DNA from: Ochromonas danica
Lineage: Eukaryota; Sar; Chrysophyceae; Chromulinales; Chromulinaceae
Reading direction: 5' to 3'
NCBI GenBank assembly: GCA_015146655.1
Contig: VKHL01000088.1
Span: forward strand, 1 to 64,000
Length of the DNA: 64,000 bases
The position numbers were made by a program, and so were the translations under genes. This document shows positions 10,277-22,224 of this stretch, one piece after another. The notes beneath the pieces are model-generated. The model did no database searches. It was not told where the DNA came from and worked only from the letters and a program-made list of their open reading frames with translations. Position 1 is the first letter of the stretch. The number at the start of each line of letters is the position of its first letter.

Positions 10277-11071
10277 ATGTCCGTCGTTGATATCAGTAAA
10301 GTTGCTACTGTGGAACTTATTCGCGAAATTGAGCGTCGTGTCCGCTGCAGCGAGTTGAAAAATGAGAAGTAATATCATAGTTGCACTTGCAAGTACATCT
10401 TGATAGTCTTCTGACAAATCCCAATATTTTTTAGGCGTACCATTTTCTTCGGTCCTCCTGGAGCTGGAAAAGGCACTCAAGCTCCTCGTATTAAAGAGGA
10501 ATACTGCCTGTGCCATCTCAGTACTGGCGATATGTTGCGAGAGGCTGTGAAAGCTGGTACTGCTATGGGTCGTAAAGCTAAAGCTGTTATGGATGCTGGA
10601 AAGCTTGTTAGTGATGACATTGTCGGTGGAATTGTTGCTGAAGCAATTCAAGGACCTGAGTGTGCAAAGGGATTCATTCTCGATGGCTTTCCTCGCACAG
10701 TGAATCAGGCAAAGATCTTGGACGATCTTCTTGCTAAGCAAGGTGTCACCATCGACAAGGTTATCAACTTGGACATTGACGATGAGCTGCTTATCAAGAG
10801 AGTGACCGGAAGACTCATTCATCCTGCAAGTGGTCGTGCCTACAACATCTTCTTCAATCCTCCCAAGGAGGAAGGCAAAGATGATTTAACTGGCGAGCCC
10901 CTTGTTAAGAGAGGCGATGACACTGAGGAAAAACTTCGCGTTCGTCTTCAGGAATTCCATAGCAAAACTACTCCTGTCTTGGAGTACTATGGTGACAAGG
11001 TAGCCAACATCAATGCTGATGATGAAATGAATACTATCACGGCCAAGATTCACGCTGCTTTGGACAAGTAG
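10277..11071 (+). CDS. ADK: Adenylate kinase (long form)
   Basis: Exons 10277-10368 and 10435-11071, giving 242 residues. The P-loop GPPGAGKGT is at 37-45. HLSTGDMLR and GFILDGFPRT (AMP-binding and core motifs) and a full-length LID (GRLIHPASGRAYNIFFNPPK) follow, so this is the long AK2/bacterial-like type. It catalyses ATP + AMP = 2 ADP. The N-terminal 30 residues show no plastid or ER signal; cytosol or the mitochondrial intermembrane space is likely. It follows GME head-to-tail. Confidence 0.96.
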
Positions 11072-11291
11072 AGGCGCAGTAATGTGCTAAGTAGGCATTA
11101 TTGAGTAGTTTTGATCAACGGAGAGATCGCTCTAAGTGCCTAAAATTAAATAACAATCCTATACCGTTATCCAGTTATTAAGTTAGAATATTTCAAGCTG
11201 AGAAAAGTACTGTTAAATAAGCACAGGAAGAACAAAATCGCTGATAATCATCAGCCAAGGGTCAGACGGAATTGAAAACAAAGGTTAGCAA

Positions 11292-12835
11292 CTAAGCCAA
11301 TGAAAGGCGTTGCAATATATCGGCCATGCTTTTTGCTTCAGGCTGCTCAATGGTAGATCCAGCAGTGCCGAGTGCTTTGGCTTTAGCTGCTTCTTGCTTA
11401 TCCAGAATGTTGGTTACGAATTTGATCACGGCTAGTGTGGGGCAAGGACTGACAGGTTGCTTTGCTAACGGCCAAGCGGCACCGGTAATATCGGTTGAAT
11501 ACTTGAACATCAGCATGGCCTTCTCTTGATCCAGAACCTTATCGGACTGATCATTCTCGTAAATACTGTCCCATCCACCACCCGATCCGCCGCCACCATT
11601 GATTTGTCCTCCACGATCAAGAGATTCTAGGCCGCGGTTTTCACGTGGTCCGCCATTCCAAGACCAATAGACGCCACTTTTAACACAGCGAGGGTCGGTG
11701 ATGGCTTGGAACAAACGCTGGCCAGCTTCCGGTTCGCTTACAAAGCCTCCGGTGACGTACTTCATGAAAACAGGGAAGTACTTTCTGAACCAAGCACGCT
11801 TCTCTCGAAATAGAGGAGACTCTGCAATGCAACCTGGATAAATAGAACAGAATGTGATACCAGTGCCCCGATGATACTTCTGATGAAGAAAGTTGGCAGT
11901 CATCATCATGCACATCTTGCTGTCTTTGTACGCTTTAGCTCCATTGAATTTGTAGCCATCAACCATCTCGATGGGTCGCTTCGCGCCCGCCTTCAGTCCG
12001 TCGAGCTCTCGCAAATCTGCAATGGGATACACACCTCCACCTCCCACTGTATTGTCATTACCGGTCACGCTGCCCACAAGGATTACACGGGGTTGAACAG
12101 CTTCGCGCATATCATCGATAAGCAAAGAGATCATAAGAAAATGAGACAGATGGTTGATTTGAATCTGCTGTTCGATATCATCCTCGGTATACTTAGCATA
12201 GTCCAAGGTTGGTTGATAAACGGCAGCATTGCACACCAAACGATCAAGAGGCTTTCCGACTTTGAACTCCTGAAGGACAGAAAAATCAGTCGCGAAGTAC
12301 AAATAAAAAGGAAACAAAAAGGACCTACTTTTAAGTCGTCAACAAACTTGCGAACAGAAGCAAAAGAGGCAAGGTCACAATGTATCATGGTGAAGTCTTT
12401 CTTATCAAATCCTTCCTCCTCAGCCACCTACAAAGAGTGTTTCAAGTCAGCAGGGATATCAGATTGATGGGTTGGAATTTAAGCAATCTAACCTGTTCCA
12501 TTTTGTCCAAATCACGCACAGCGCCAATGACATGCCATTGGCCAGTCTGCAACAAGGCTTTTGCTGCTTGCTTTCCAAGTCCAGACGATGTCCCTGTGAT
12601 TACACAAACTTTCTTATTTCCAAATTTTTGTCCTTGTTGGATTTTGTGTTGCACATTCTGAATTTTGGGCATTTTGAGCTGGAGTATTATCATAGCAAAC
12701 AGACTTCTGTTAGCCAGGTGATCTTTCGAGAAAAGTAAAAGAAATTAGACCTACCTTGCCCAAGAATGTGAAAGAATTAATATACTGCGAGCAGATCAGT
12801 AGTAAAAAGCAAATCAACGTCCACTTGGCCTCCAT
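11292..12835 (-). CDS. POR: Light-dependent NADPH:protochlorophyllide oxidoreductase
   Basis: Four exons: 12835-12755, 12678-12493, 12427-12329 and 12269-11292; 447 residues. Exon 1 alone encodes a signal peptide (MEAKWTLICFLLLICSQYINSFTF) with an aromatic residue after the predicted cleavage site, the complex-plastid import signature. The NADPH-binding TGTSSGLG lies at 55-62, LVCNAAVYQPT at 133-143, and the catalytic YKDSK (Tyr236, Lys240) at 236-240. It reduces the C17-C18 double bond of protochlorophyllide in light, the key step of chlorophyll synthesis. A Gly-rich insertion (GGQINGGGGSGGG) is present in the C-terminal third. The gene is divergent from the plastid ferredoxin at 13330 with a 494-bp shared upstream region. 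Confidence 0.96.
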
Positions 12836-13329
12836 TGCGATAAAGAAGATATTTCACAAAGCTAATCGAAAATGTGTAACTTCAATTATAAAATAAAGAA
12901 AATTGCAAGGAGATATTGTCAAGTGCAAATGTGATTGCAAAGAATATCAAATGATGATGACAATGGAATTGAGAAGTTAGTTGTTGTACTAGAACAAAGG
13001 GGAAAGATCTGATCACAATCTCCACCAGAAGGAGGACAGAACGGTAGGTTGAGGTTGAAAAGACGAGACGACTTTCTTAAGCAGAAGAAGAGATTTATAA
13101 CTTTGATATTCAGCTTTTCCGAAGATGAAGTTCGTCAGTTCACTTGCAGAACAACACCTCACGAACGCACGAATTTCAAGTTGGCTTTCACCTCTCTACC
13201 TTGATTGATAGCTCTGCTTCAAATCCTTCTACTACTACAGGGCATCCTACCATCCACTTCATTGACTTCTTTGATTTTAGTGGATAGAGCTTCATCAACT
13301 TGCAAGTTCTTTCATTTCTATAAGGAAAG
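12836..13329. promoter_or_regulatory. Shared promoter region of POR and plastid ferredoxin
   Basis: A 494-bp AT-rich interval separates the start codons of two divergent genes for plastid proteins. No coding potential is seen. No clear TGACGT aureochrome-type site was found by eye. Coordinated, perhaps light-dependent, expression is inferred from gene arrangement only. Confidence 0.45.
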
Positions 13330-14002
13330 ATGCACTTCATTTTTTCGGTGTTGATTGTGCTGATCATTGTCCAATTGTCGGATGCATTTCACATTGGACG
13401 TGTGGTAAGGACAAGATTGACTATTGACAAATTTAAATAGTTGTCGTGATAAATGCTTGAAACTTATTTCAGGTTGCAACTGATTCTTTGCTGCGAAGGG
13501 CCCAAGCAAAGAATCCATTTGCAGTGGATGTGGAGTTCGTCCAAACTCACAAGACAGTGAAAGCAGAAGCTGAAGTTGGAGAAAAAATCTCAGCTGTTGC
13601 ACGTAGATCAGGTGTTGAGATTCAGTACAAATGTGGCAAGGGTGAATGTGGTACTTGCCAAGTGAGAATGGATGGCAAGTGGGTTAAAACGTGCATAGGC
13701 ACTCCTATCATCTCCCCAGTTACTAATCCAGTGGTAAGCTTTTTGGTCAACCATTAATTTTCCTCAAATAATTTCTTTTTTCTCAGTTACGCATTCAAGT
13801 GCCTGAAAAAGGTGAGAAGGCAAGACCTGCGAAGTTCTTCACTCCTGCTTCATTTGTTGAGGGCATCATCAACAATGGTGTTGGGGTTATTGGTTTTGTA
13901 AAGGAATCTTTAAAGGCTGATGATGCATTCGAGAAGCGCATGGAACGCGAGCGTAAATTAGCAGCCAAGGTGGCTGAGCGTAAAAAGAGCAAGTCAGAAT
14001 AA
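13330..14002 (+). CDS. Plastid 2Fe-2S ferredoxin-like protein
   Basis: Exons 13330-13404, 13473-13733 and 13787-14002; 183 residues. Exon 1 encodes a signal peptide ending LSDA|FHI, the ASAF-like plastid import motif. The beta-grasp ferredoxin domain spans about 42-110, with cluster ligands Cys79, Cys84, Cys87 (C-x4-C-x2-C) and a likely fourth at Cys99. The fourth Cys comes only 11 residues later, much closer than the roughly 30 of photosynthetic ferredoxin, so this is not canonical PetF. The C-terminal 70 residues are a helical, Lys/Arg/Glu-rich tail (KRMERERKLAAKVAERKKSK). An electron-transfer or assembly role in the plastid is inferred. Confidence 0.85.
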
Positions 14003-14349
14003 ATGTGGAAAGTCAGAAGAATTACAAATGAGTTTGTCAGTACTGTATATTGTTGTTTGGTGTACCATGAAAGTTGACCGACCAATTTTTCTTGAAAGAT
14101 TGAATATATACTGGTCACATCATCATGACCATCTTAACAACATTAAATTTTGATTATTGGGTTTTAACCACAAAAGTCGTTTTTCGTCACTATCCACCGC
14201 GCTTTTCTCCTGGTTAGTGGGGGAATCTCTCAGTTTCATGCTGTGCCAGGGGTGGACCATCTTCTTTTGATTTGATTCTCACAGATATCTTGCCTGATCT
14301 ACATTGATATTCATCCAAGGCTCTACATAGTGTGTTCTTTAGTAACACT
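14003..14349. other. Intergenic, nothing recognised
   Basis: A 347-bp gap between the ferredoxin stop and the next start, presumably the 3' UTR and a promoter. No gene, RNA or repeat seen. Confidence 0.5.
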
Positions 14350-15641
14350 ATGTCACAAAAATCACCAATATATCTAAATTTTACCCTTAAAGATGACTAT
14401 GATTATAGTCGAAGCTCAGAGGATAATTATGCTTCTCCTCATGCACCTTTTGTTGGAAAATATAGGATTCAGAGAAGTATGTTAGATTACAATTATCATC
14501 AGAGATATTCTGAAGAACGGCAGCTCCTTCATGATCAGCTAATTGATTTATTTTTAGAAACTCGGGTTAAAGATCATCGATTTGATAATGTGACATGTGA
14601 GGCACCTCTAGAAAATTGGATAGTATTTACAGCAGGACCTATGGGGGCAGGGAAAGGTCATACATTACAATGGTTAAATCGACAAGATTTATTTCCTTTA
14701 GATGCATTTGTGAATGTTGATCCTGATGCCATAAGAGAACTTCTTCCAGAGTTTGATGGGTATAATAGGCGGAATATTGGAACTATGGGATATTTAACAC
14801 AAAAAGAGGTTGGTTATATTTCTGAGGTAAGATGATAGAGTTTATTATGTGGTGTATTACTATAGTTTATGTTAGCTATTTGCATTGTTCAGGTGCTGAC
14901 ATATGACGCCTTGCTAAATAAAAAGAATGTTCTGGTGGATGGCTCACTCCGAGATGTTCGTTGGTACTTAGAGTACTTTAATAAACTTCGCCGTGATTTT
15001 TGTATTCTACGAATTGCCATAATTAATGTTGTGGCTCCTATCGACTCTGTCTTACGCCGCGCTCATAAACGAGCTCTAGTGACGGGAAGGATGGTACCAG
15101 ATAACCTGATTATTGAATCTGCCGAAGCTATTCCAGTTTCGGTCTCTTGTTTAGCTCGTAATGCTGACTTTCATGCTCGTATCAGCAATGAAGATGGGGT
15201 TGATCCTTATATGGAGTATTGTTGTATGAGGGACAAAGAAACAAAGTTAATTTTGTGGACGCTAGAGCTACAAAAGGATGGTGAAAACGATGGTGATTAT
15301 TTATTTAAAGATCATGTCCATGAAAAGCAAAGAGTTGAAGAGTCATGGGAGGAAAGGTGAGTGTATGTTGGCTATTGTTTATAGTGCTGTAGTTACGGTT
15401 GTGTTTTGTTGTGAATAGATTCGCTGAAGTATGGGTGATGCAATGCGAGTTAGACAACGATAAACATAATGCCGCAACTTACGGACATTATTCCCATTTT
15501 CACAAGGAAAGAAGTGATGGTCCCATTCTGTCACCCCGTCCAGACATAGCACGCAGATCCTCGATTCGATCTTGGATGACATTTGAATGTGGTCATCACG
15601 AACATGATCATTGTATTGATGGAGATCATGATCATAAGTAA
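14350..15641 (+). CDS. Zeta-fold P-loop kinase-like protein with His-rich tail
   Basis: Exons 14350-14826, 14893-15356 and 15419-15641; 387 residues, intact. The Walker A motif GPMGAGKGHT is at 96-105. VNVDPDAIRELLPEF lies about 25 residues further, then NVLVDGSLRD, the pattern of the zeta-toxin/chloramphenicol-phosphotransferase-like kinase family (PF06414-type). Eukaryotic members are poorly characterised and may act on nucleotide sugars or small molecules. The C-terminus is unusual: CGHHEHDHCIDGDHDHK, a likely metal-binding tail. No signal peptide. Exact family is from motif recognition only. Confidence 0.65.
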
Positions 15642-16048
15642 ATAAATAAATGTAACGAAATTATAGTTAAACTGGGCGTGTGGCTAGGTTTGGGTAGTTA
15701 TTGATATACCTATATAGAAATCTGTGGTGTGGCTTGTTAGTTTCGGGCAGTAAGTTAATCCATGATACTGTTTATGTGACATGGGATAAGATACTACGGT
15801 AAATTCGAGCTTCGTGACATTTTTGTCTCAGATAGTATAACAAAGAAAACGCCTGTTGTTATTATTGAAATGTATGGTTGTGGATGGAAAGGAGAAGGGG
15901 GCTAAAGTTCCAAATCTCTAAATCGAAGAAGATTGTTTGGATGTGTGGGATTTTGTTTGTGATGGAAGAAAGCCAAAGAAGAAGAAAGACAAACAAAAAC
16001 AACCTTCCCTTCCCTTCCCTCGTCTCACTTCATCAAGTAAGCTGTCTA

Positions 16049-16092
<44 letters not shown>

Positions 16093-16140
16093 CTTAGTGA
16101 ATCAAAAATAAATTATATTGTTCTATTCTTAACATAGATT
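15642..16140. other. Intergenic with TC microsatellite
   Basis: No gene seen in these 499 bp. A (TC)n run of about 34 bp at 16054-16087 lies 50 bp upstream of the NTF2 start and could be a core-promoter pyrimidine tract or simple repeat. Confidence 0.7.
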
Positions 16141-16686
16141 ATGTCATCACCTGAAGAAATTGGAAAAGCTTTCATAAGCTTTTATTATTCTAATCTCTTT
16201 TCTAATCCTGATGCTCTATCAGGAGTTCTTGTGAGTTAGATTTACCTTTCAATCCTTCTTATCATCATTACCTTCTTGACTAACAAGGATTTGCATTTAT
16301 CTTATTCTGTGTTATGTGTGATTAGCAACCTCAATCCGTGTTAACCATGGAAGGAAATAAAGTGGAAGGATCTGAGAATATTGTGGGAAAACTTCGGGTT
16401 AGTATTGAATTTTCTCTCACTAGATATCTCTTCTTATCGTCATTTCTGTGATGTCTTTTCTCTCTGTAAATAGAGCATGAAGGATGTCCCTCACAATGTG
16501 CTCACTGCTGACTTCCAGCTTGGCCCTAATGGATCCACTTTGATCGTCTTCGTGACAGGTCAAGTACAAGTTGAAGCTGGCAAGCCTATGTTATTTTCTC
16601 AATTCTTTCAGCTTGTAGCAACTGGACCTGGGCAGTATTACTTGCACAATACTGTCTTCCGCATTGTTGTTGCTGTATCATCGTAA
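16141..16686 (+). CDS. NTF2: Nuclear transport factor 2
   Basis: Exons 16141-16230, 16326-16397 and 16474-16686; 124 residues, the usual length of NTF2. The start MSSPEEIGKAFISFYYSNLF, the middle GSENIVGKL and the end QFFQLVATGPGQYYLHNTVF cover the whole fold. The protein carries RanGDP into the nucleus through the nuclear pore. Nothing unusual is visible. Confidence 0.92.
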
Positions 16687-17214
16687 TTATCAAAATGGGG
16701 ATTTATTAATTGAAACTAATTAATTCCACTTAATGTCTACTACTCAGTTAGTATAGTGTTATGTTCTAATTTTCGTCATTGTTTGGTTGGTTGCAGCTAT
16801 CGGCAAAGCCTCAATCCACACACACACACACACCCGGTGTTTGCCGCAATTTAACTGCAAAAGGGAATCAGTTCGTCTGAAGAACATAGCTTTAGTGTTA
16901 TGTTGGTTCTTATCTACTGTTGGTCTCACAACTTTTTGTTTTGTTTCTTCTATTTTGGTTTGGCATGAACATGTCTCGAAATTCTCTTTCACAGCTTTAT
17001 ATGAAACATGCTCGCAACTCCTTTGCGTACTCACTATGCTATCATTTAGGCGATCCTTCTAATGAACATTGTTTTGGCTGCAATCATCTGATCTGTACTG
17101 TACAGTCTTTGTAGAGTGGTGAGTCCTCCAGTGATGTTAATGGGGATGGAATTCCCCACGCATAGTAATAAGCGGGGCGCCATTGGAGCAGTTGTATGAG
17201 AACCATTGGAAAGG
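16687..17214. other. Intergenic with CA microsatellite
   Basis: A 528-bp spacer between NTF2 and the WD40 gene. It holds a short (CA)n run at 16817-16833. Short open frames cross it, but none has an initiation context, domain or splice partner that I can support. Confidence 0.5.
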
Positions 17215-20200
17215 ATGTCAAGTTCTTCTGAGCTAACAACTTCGATTCACATGCAGCCTCTGGCTGGAAGTGTTGTTTCTAGCTCTCCTTTGTTGATTGA
17301 AGGTCATCAATCAAGCTTGGTTGCTTTTGCTGTTGGGTAGGTGAACTATTTGATCTGACACCCTTATTTCTATTATGTTATTATTGTATTTAATTCTAAT
17401 AGGTCTACTATTCATCTCTACTCTGTGAAGAGTGGAACACTTGTTGGGATTTATGATGGTCATAAAGATACGGTAATATCACTTAAACAAGATTCTGGAT
17501 TGACTAGTCGTATGCAAACACAAAATGGCATTCCACATACTTCCTCTGTCATTGTTTCTTTGTCTAAAGATGGAGTAGTTCATATCTGGGACATTGCTTC
17601 AACAAAGACACTTCATACTTTCCAATTTGGTACATCCATTCTTGATATTCATGTATTGGATGCATATGGAGGAGAAAAATGGGAAGGTTGTCATCTTCTA
17701 GCAGTAAAACAAACCGCTTACAAGACCTATAGTGTGCATCGTTTTGATATGGTGAAAGAAGTATTAGAAGATGATCGTCTGACTGTTGTCTCCAGTCCTC
17801 AGGCTGTGTGTACATTATCGTTCTCATTGAAAGGATCACATTCCTCCACTTCCACGAACTCTGTGGAAAATACAGCTTTAGTCTTGCTTTCTGCTCATAG
17901 CCGAAAAATATTCGCTACAACCGTAGGTCTACGACAGGTTAACTCCATCTGTCTGGCTGATTTAGAAGATGAGGTTACAGTGTTGTGTAGCCACTCTTCT
18001 GGGTTGCTGGCAGCTGGCTTAAAGCGTGGCAAAATATTCTTGTTTCGTGATCTAGCATATGATTTATCACCACCTCTCTATCAGGGACGATCTAATGGAA
18101 GTATTTCTCCAGTTCGTGCTTGCTTGCATTGGCATGCTCACCCTGTGGTTGCTCTGACCTTTTCCCCCCGTGGAGACTATCTGTACTCTGCAGCTGATGA
18201 AGCTGTTCTTGTACTCTGGCCTGCACAACGCACTCGCACAACTGCTCAACCTTCTGCATTTCTTCCTCGTTTGGGTGCACCTATCGCCTCATTGGCGGTT
18301 GTTGGTAGTCGTGGTGGAAACAGCGCAAATGCTGAAGAAACTCGTGGACAAGTATTGGTTGTTACCAAAGACAACTCTCTGCGTCTTGTAAATGCAGCAA
18401 AGTGAGCTATTTTATGTATCTCATTCTTCGTGGTTGATCATACTAATCATTGTGTTTTGTTTCAGTCTTGAGGTTACGTGGGCATGGACTGGTCTGGAGA
18501 TCCCTCTTCGTCGTGCGGATGCTACTCGAAATTGCTTTTCTTTGCTACCTATATCATCAAAATCCATCATTCTTAGCAGTGGTAATGGCGGTCGTTTGCA
18601 GTTTTTTGATGCACTGTCAGGCACAGTTGTTGATGGGGCGAAGGTGGTGAGCGGGGTGAGAGTATTGGGAGGATCTTCGGCTATTGTCACAAAAATGGCT
18701 GCCACGACATCTTCCTTAGGTTGGTCATTCCGATTGCTATGGTTCTTTGTCTTAGTATACTTATCTTACATTTTCACCGTGAGTAGGTATCACGTACTTT
18801 GTCACCGTTGACGAACAGAGTGGTGAGGACCTGCAGAGTCGGCCATCTTTGAAGCTGTGGGAAGGAGTAGTTGCATCGAAAACTCCTCTTACTCTTGTGA
18901 GTCAAATACCTGGACCTCATAGTGATGCAAGTGTTACTGCACTAGCTCTTGGTCTTGACACGGCTAAAAGAAGTGGAGAAGAGAAAGATAGTGTAGCTGT
19001 TGCGACTGGCAGTGAGGACGGATTCATCAAGATCTGGCAACGAACTGTTGTATCACCACAGTCGTCCACCAATGCCCCTTCTGTCGTTTCTTGGCGCTGC
19101 AGTTATTCATTGCGATACAGGTAACATTGTGTGGCTTACTTCATTTACTTCTTTTTCTTACCTTAATCAATATTTATATAATTGTCCCTCTTCAGAGAGA
19201 ACGCTGTTTCTGCTTTATGCTTCAGTGCGGATCTTTCTTTGCTTGCTGCTGCTTATCAGAATTTGATCACGTTATGGGATCCAGTGAGGTAATGAACTTT
19301 TTGTTATATGCTGTATGTATGTTATCGTGTGGCATAATGTGGATGGCATTTTGATTTAGTGCTACATTGGTGGCCACACTCAACAACTGGCCAAGTCAGC
19401 TACCAATCAAGCAATGTCACTTCTTAGAGCCTCGAAGAGGGGCGAGAGGATGTGGACAGGTTTATTTGGTTCTAGTCACTGAAGCTGAAGTACTACTTTT
19501 CGATGTTCTAACTTTAAAGTTGCTGTGGACTTTTTCAGGTTATTATTGATAGTTTTATTATTGTGATTGTGAACAGAACTATCTAATAGTGGATAACATT
19601 ATTGTTCAGGAGGAGCTGTGAAGCATGTTTGTGTGGCAAATGATGAGTCTGCCATCCTTTCTGTCCCATCAAAAGTGAAATCAAGTACAACTGGCGGTAT
19701 CGCTGAAGAGGGTTGGATCTCCGTTATCTACCGATCTGAGAGTGAAACGGATAAAACAGAGAATTTAGCCGTCTTCTCTCCTTCTAGTGAAGTTCCTCTA
19801 TATTCACAGCGCTTGGATAACCTCCCAGAGGTTTTAAGTGCTTCATTGATACCACAAACCAAGGGCTTATTATTGGCGTGTGCGGAAGGAGTCATCTACC
19901 GCACCTTATCTGATGATAAGAAACACTTACAACAGTACCCAACTCCTGCTGCTCGTGTAAAATCTTCTGTCGTTGCAAGTGTGCAGTTGGTGAGCGGAAA
20001 ATCGAAAGGAAAGGAAGAAGATGAGCGACCTGTCGCACCCGTCATCGCTCCTGTTAGCCATCAAGTGGTAAGTTGGCTTTCTGTTCGATTGCTTTTATAA
20101 CAAAATTGTTTGATTCGCTGAATTATCTCTCTACAGCGTGGAGTGGCTTCCGCCTTGCTTGCAGAGAACACAGCTGATCTTGCGAGACCATCAGAATTAG

Positions 20201-20618
20201 CCCAGTCCTTCTTGCAGTCTTTGCTGGCTGGTCGGAACTCCTCCGTTTCCACCTCTAATACAAAGACGCTCTCTGTTTCTCAACCTTCTGTCACAAAGGA
20301 CTCCACTGAAAGTGAAAGTGTTTCTATTTCTAACCTCCCATCGGGCGCAGATCATCGCCAGCGTTCAGTGGATAGCGGTCAGTGTGCAGTCTTTTTCTTT
20401 AGAACTTCTTTCTGGCTAATCGATGGTATGTGTTTATAGAAACGGTTGCGCGCATTTTCGAAAGTCGTCTGCCCCGCCTCTTTTCGTCAGTCAACTCCGT
20501 CCAGGAAGAGTCTGCTGGCAGCAAGCGCAACAAGGTTGTTGAAGAAGAACAAGAACAGGAAGTACAACAAGAGACCAAGACTCCTGCTCGCTCATCCAAA
20601 CGTATCAAGAAAGCGTAA
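17215..20618 (+). CDS. WD40 SSU-processome protein, probable UTP17/WDR75
   Basis: Nine exons: 17215-17336, 17403-18401, 18466-18719, 18787-19120, 19196-19288, 19360-19538, 19610-20067, 20137-20377 and 20440-20618. The frame is kept across all eight junctions, giving 952 residues. Two sets of WD40 blades are visible (STIHLYSVKSGTLVGIYDGH, VVHIWDIAST, GFIKIWQRT, LITLWDPVS), then a low-complexity linker and a basic tail ending ARSSKRIKKA. Domain order (N-terminal propellers, basic nuclear tail) fits Utp17/Nan1/WDR75 of the t-UTP/UtpA complex, which binds nascent pre-rRNA. WDR43/UTP5 is the main alternative; sequence comparison would decide. Confidence 0.6.
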
Positions 20619-20744
20619 GCTACTTGAGAGATTGTGTTTTCGCGCATCTTCTCAAAGTAAGATGTGGGTGTGCGTTCTAAGTCATCAAATCTTATAATAA
20701 GGGTGTTTCTTTCAATTTCTCTACACAAAGCGAAGTGAATAACT

Positions 20745-21761
20745 CTAAAGAGTTGGATCAAAATCATCGTCTTGTGGGAGCAAATCCAGGGCCTTCCGCT
20801 CATGCTCATCTTCCTCATCATCATGATAATCATGATCCTTTCTTGAGTCCTCATCTTCATCATCTCTGTCACCACGCTTTTTATCCGCCATGAAAATAGC
20901 TTCCTCCATATTCTCCTTGGCCTCACGTTTCTTGGGTTTGAGAGGAGCGTATTCATATATAATCGCTGTGACAGCTGCTCCAATCAATGGAGCAAACCAA
21001 AACATGTATTGCTGATGATAATATCTACCCGAGATACCAGCCATTGCTGCAACAAGAGAAGGACCAAATGAACGAGTAGGATTGATAGAGCAGCCATCAA
21101 TAGGCAACAGAAAGAGATGAGCCACCATGACGGACATAGCGATGGGATAGACACCAAGTGGTCCACCACCAGCTGTTGGGATATCAATTGTTGCGAAGAC
21201 ATTGTAAACCAACAACATAGTTCCTACCATTTCTGCAAGGAACACTTGTCCACCAGAAAAGGTTGATTCATCCCAAGAATTCGATCCAAAAGCACGAGCA
21301 GCAGGCCAGTGAGTTCCAAAGATTGCCCACAGAAAGAAGGCTCCCAAAACGGATCCCAACATCTGACTGAAAGTATAACAGGCTACACGCACAAAAGAAA
21401 CGCGACCGCCAACCCAAAGGCCAAAAGAAACCGCACAATTGATGTGACCACCAGAAAGAGGACCAACGAACTGAGCGAGAACCATGATACCAAAGCCAAA
21501 GGACACAGCAACTTGCATCAAATTAGGACTTTCAGCTTTCAAAGTTACCATGGCACATCCACAGCACATCACTACAAAGAACATCATAGCAAGGAACTCT
21601 GCCCAGCAAGCTCTTCTGAATTTTAGTGTATTGTACTCTTCTCCCATCAATAATCGAACTTTTCCATATTCTACATATTCTGGTAGCTTATAATCAAACA
21701 ATGGTACTTTATGATAAACATCAGAATAGACCAAAGGGAGATTCTTGAGTAATGACGACAT
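20745..21761 (-). CDS. Aquaporin-like MIP channel with NCA/NPT boxes and acidic tail
   Basis: Single coding exon, 338 residues. Six membrane helices and two half-helices of the MIP fold are visible. The first pore box reads GGHINCAVS (Asn108-Cys-Ala) and the second INPTRSFGP (Asn227-Pro-Thr, then the conserved Arg). Canonical boxes are both NPA. The cytosolic tail from about 290 is strongly acidic (DRDDEDEDSRKDHDYHDDEE). Water or small neutral solute transport is inferred; selectivity cannot be predicted. A 5' UTR intron is likely (donor at about 21908, acceptor before 21790). It is head-to-head with the paralog at 22225. Confidence 0.9.
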   Translation of the reverse strand: MSSLLKNLPLVYSDVYHKVPLFDYKLPEYVEYGKVRLLMGEEYNTLKFRRACWAEFLAMMFFVVMCCGCAMVTLKAESPNLMQVAVSFGFGIMVLAQFVGPLSGGHINCAVSFGLWVGGRVSFVRVACYTFSQMLGSVLGAFFLWAIFGTHWPAARAFGSNSWDESTFSGGQVFLAEMVGTMLLVYNVFATIDIPTAGGGPLGVYPIAMSVMVAHLFLLPIDGCSINPTRSFGPSLVAAMAGISGRYYHQQYMFWFAPLIGAAVTAIIYEYAPLKPKKREAKENMEEAIFMADKKRGDRDDEDEDSRKDHDYHDDEEDEHERKALDLLPQDDDFDPTL

Positions 21762-22224
21762 CCGTACAGCTTTTTCTGGATGATACTATCGAATAAATCC
21801 AATCAACAAAGAAAGCAAAAATTCAAGACAATTCAGTTAGTTTAAAGAGTTGAAGAAGAAGAAGATTCATCTAGTTCACATAGATGAAGTGAGGGATAAG
21901 ATACTTACCTGTTGTCACCACTTGACCCAGTCAGTTGTGTTCTCAAAGCTATTTCCTCTGAGATCAAAACAAAGCCACCGCCCAGCAGTTGGCAGAGAAC
22001 ACGTTCACCAACAGCAGACAGCAGACCCAACCCAAAGCCCAGCTGGGACAAACCGTCCTATTGATCTGAGAAACCTCAATAAACGCATTAATATCTCACA
22101 CTTTTGGCTATATTAGTCCAAACTATTCAACAATGAGGTCACCAAAAGCGATCCGATCCATCAAAGAACACAAAAGAGAGTTAAGGGGGGTGAAAAAGCA
22201 ATTGATATAATTCATTGAGCTACC
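21762..22224. promoter_or_regulatory. Shared upstream region of the aquaporin pair
   Basis: A 463-bp interval between two divergent paralogous channel genes. It includes the probable 5' UTR intron of the minus-strand gene (CAG|GTAAGTATC at about 21908). No other feature recognised. Confidence 0.5.
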
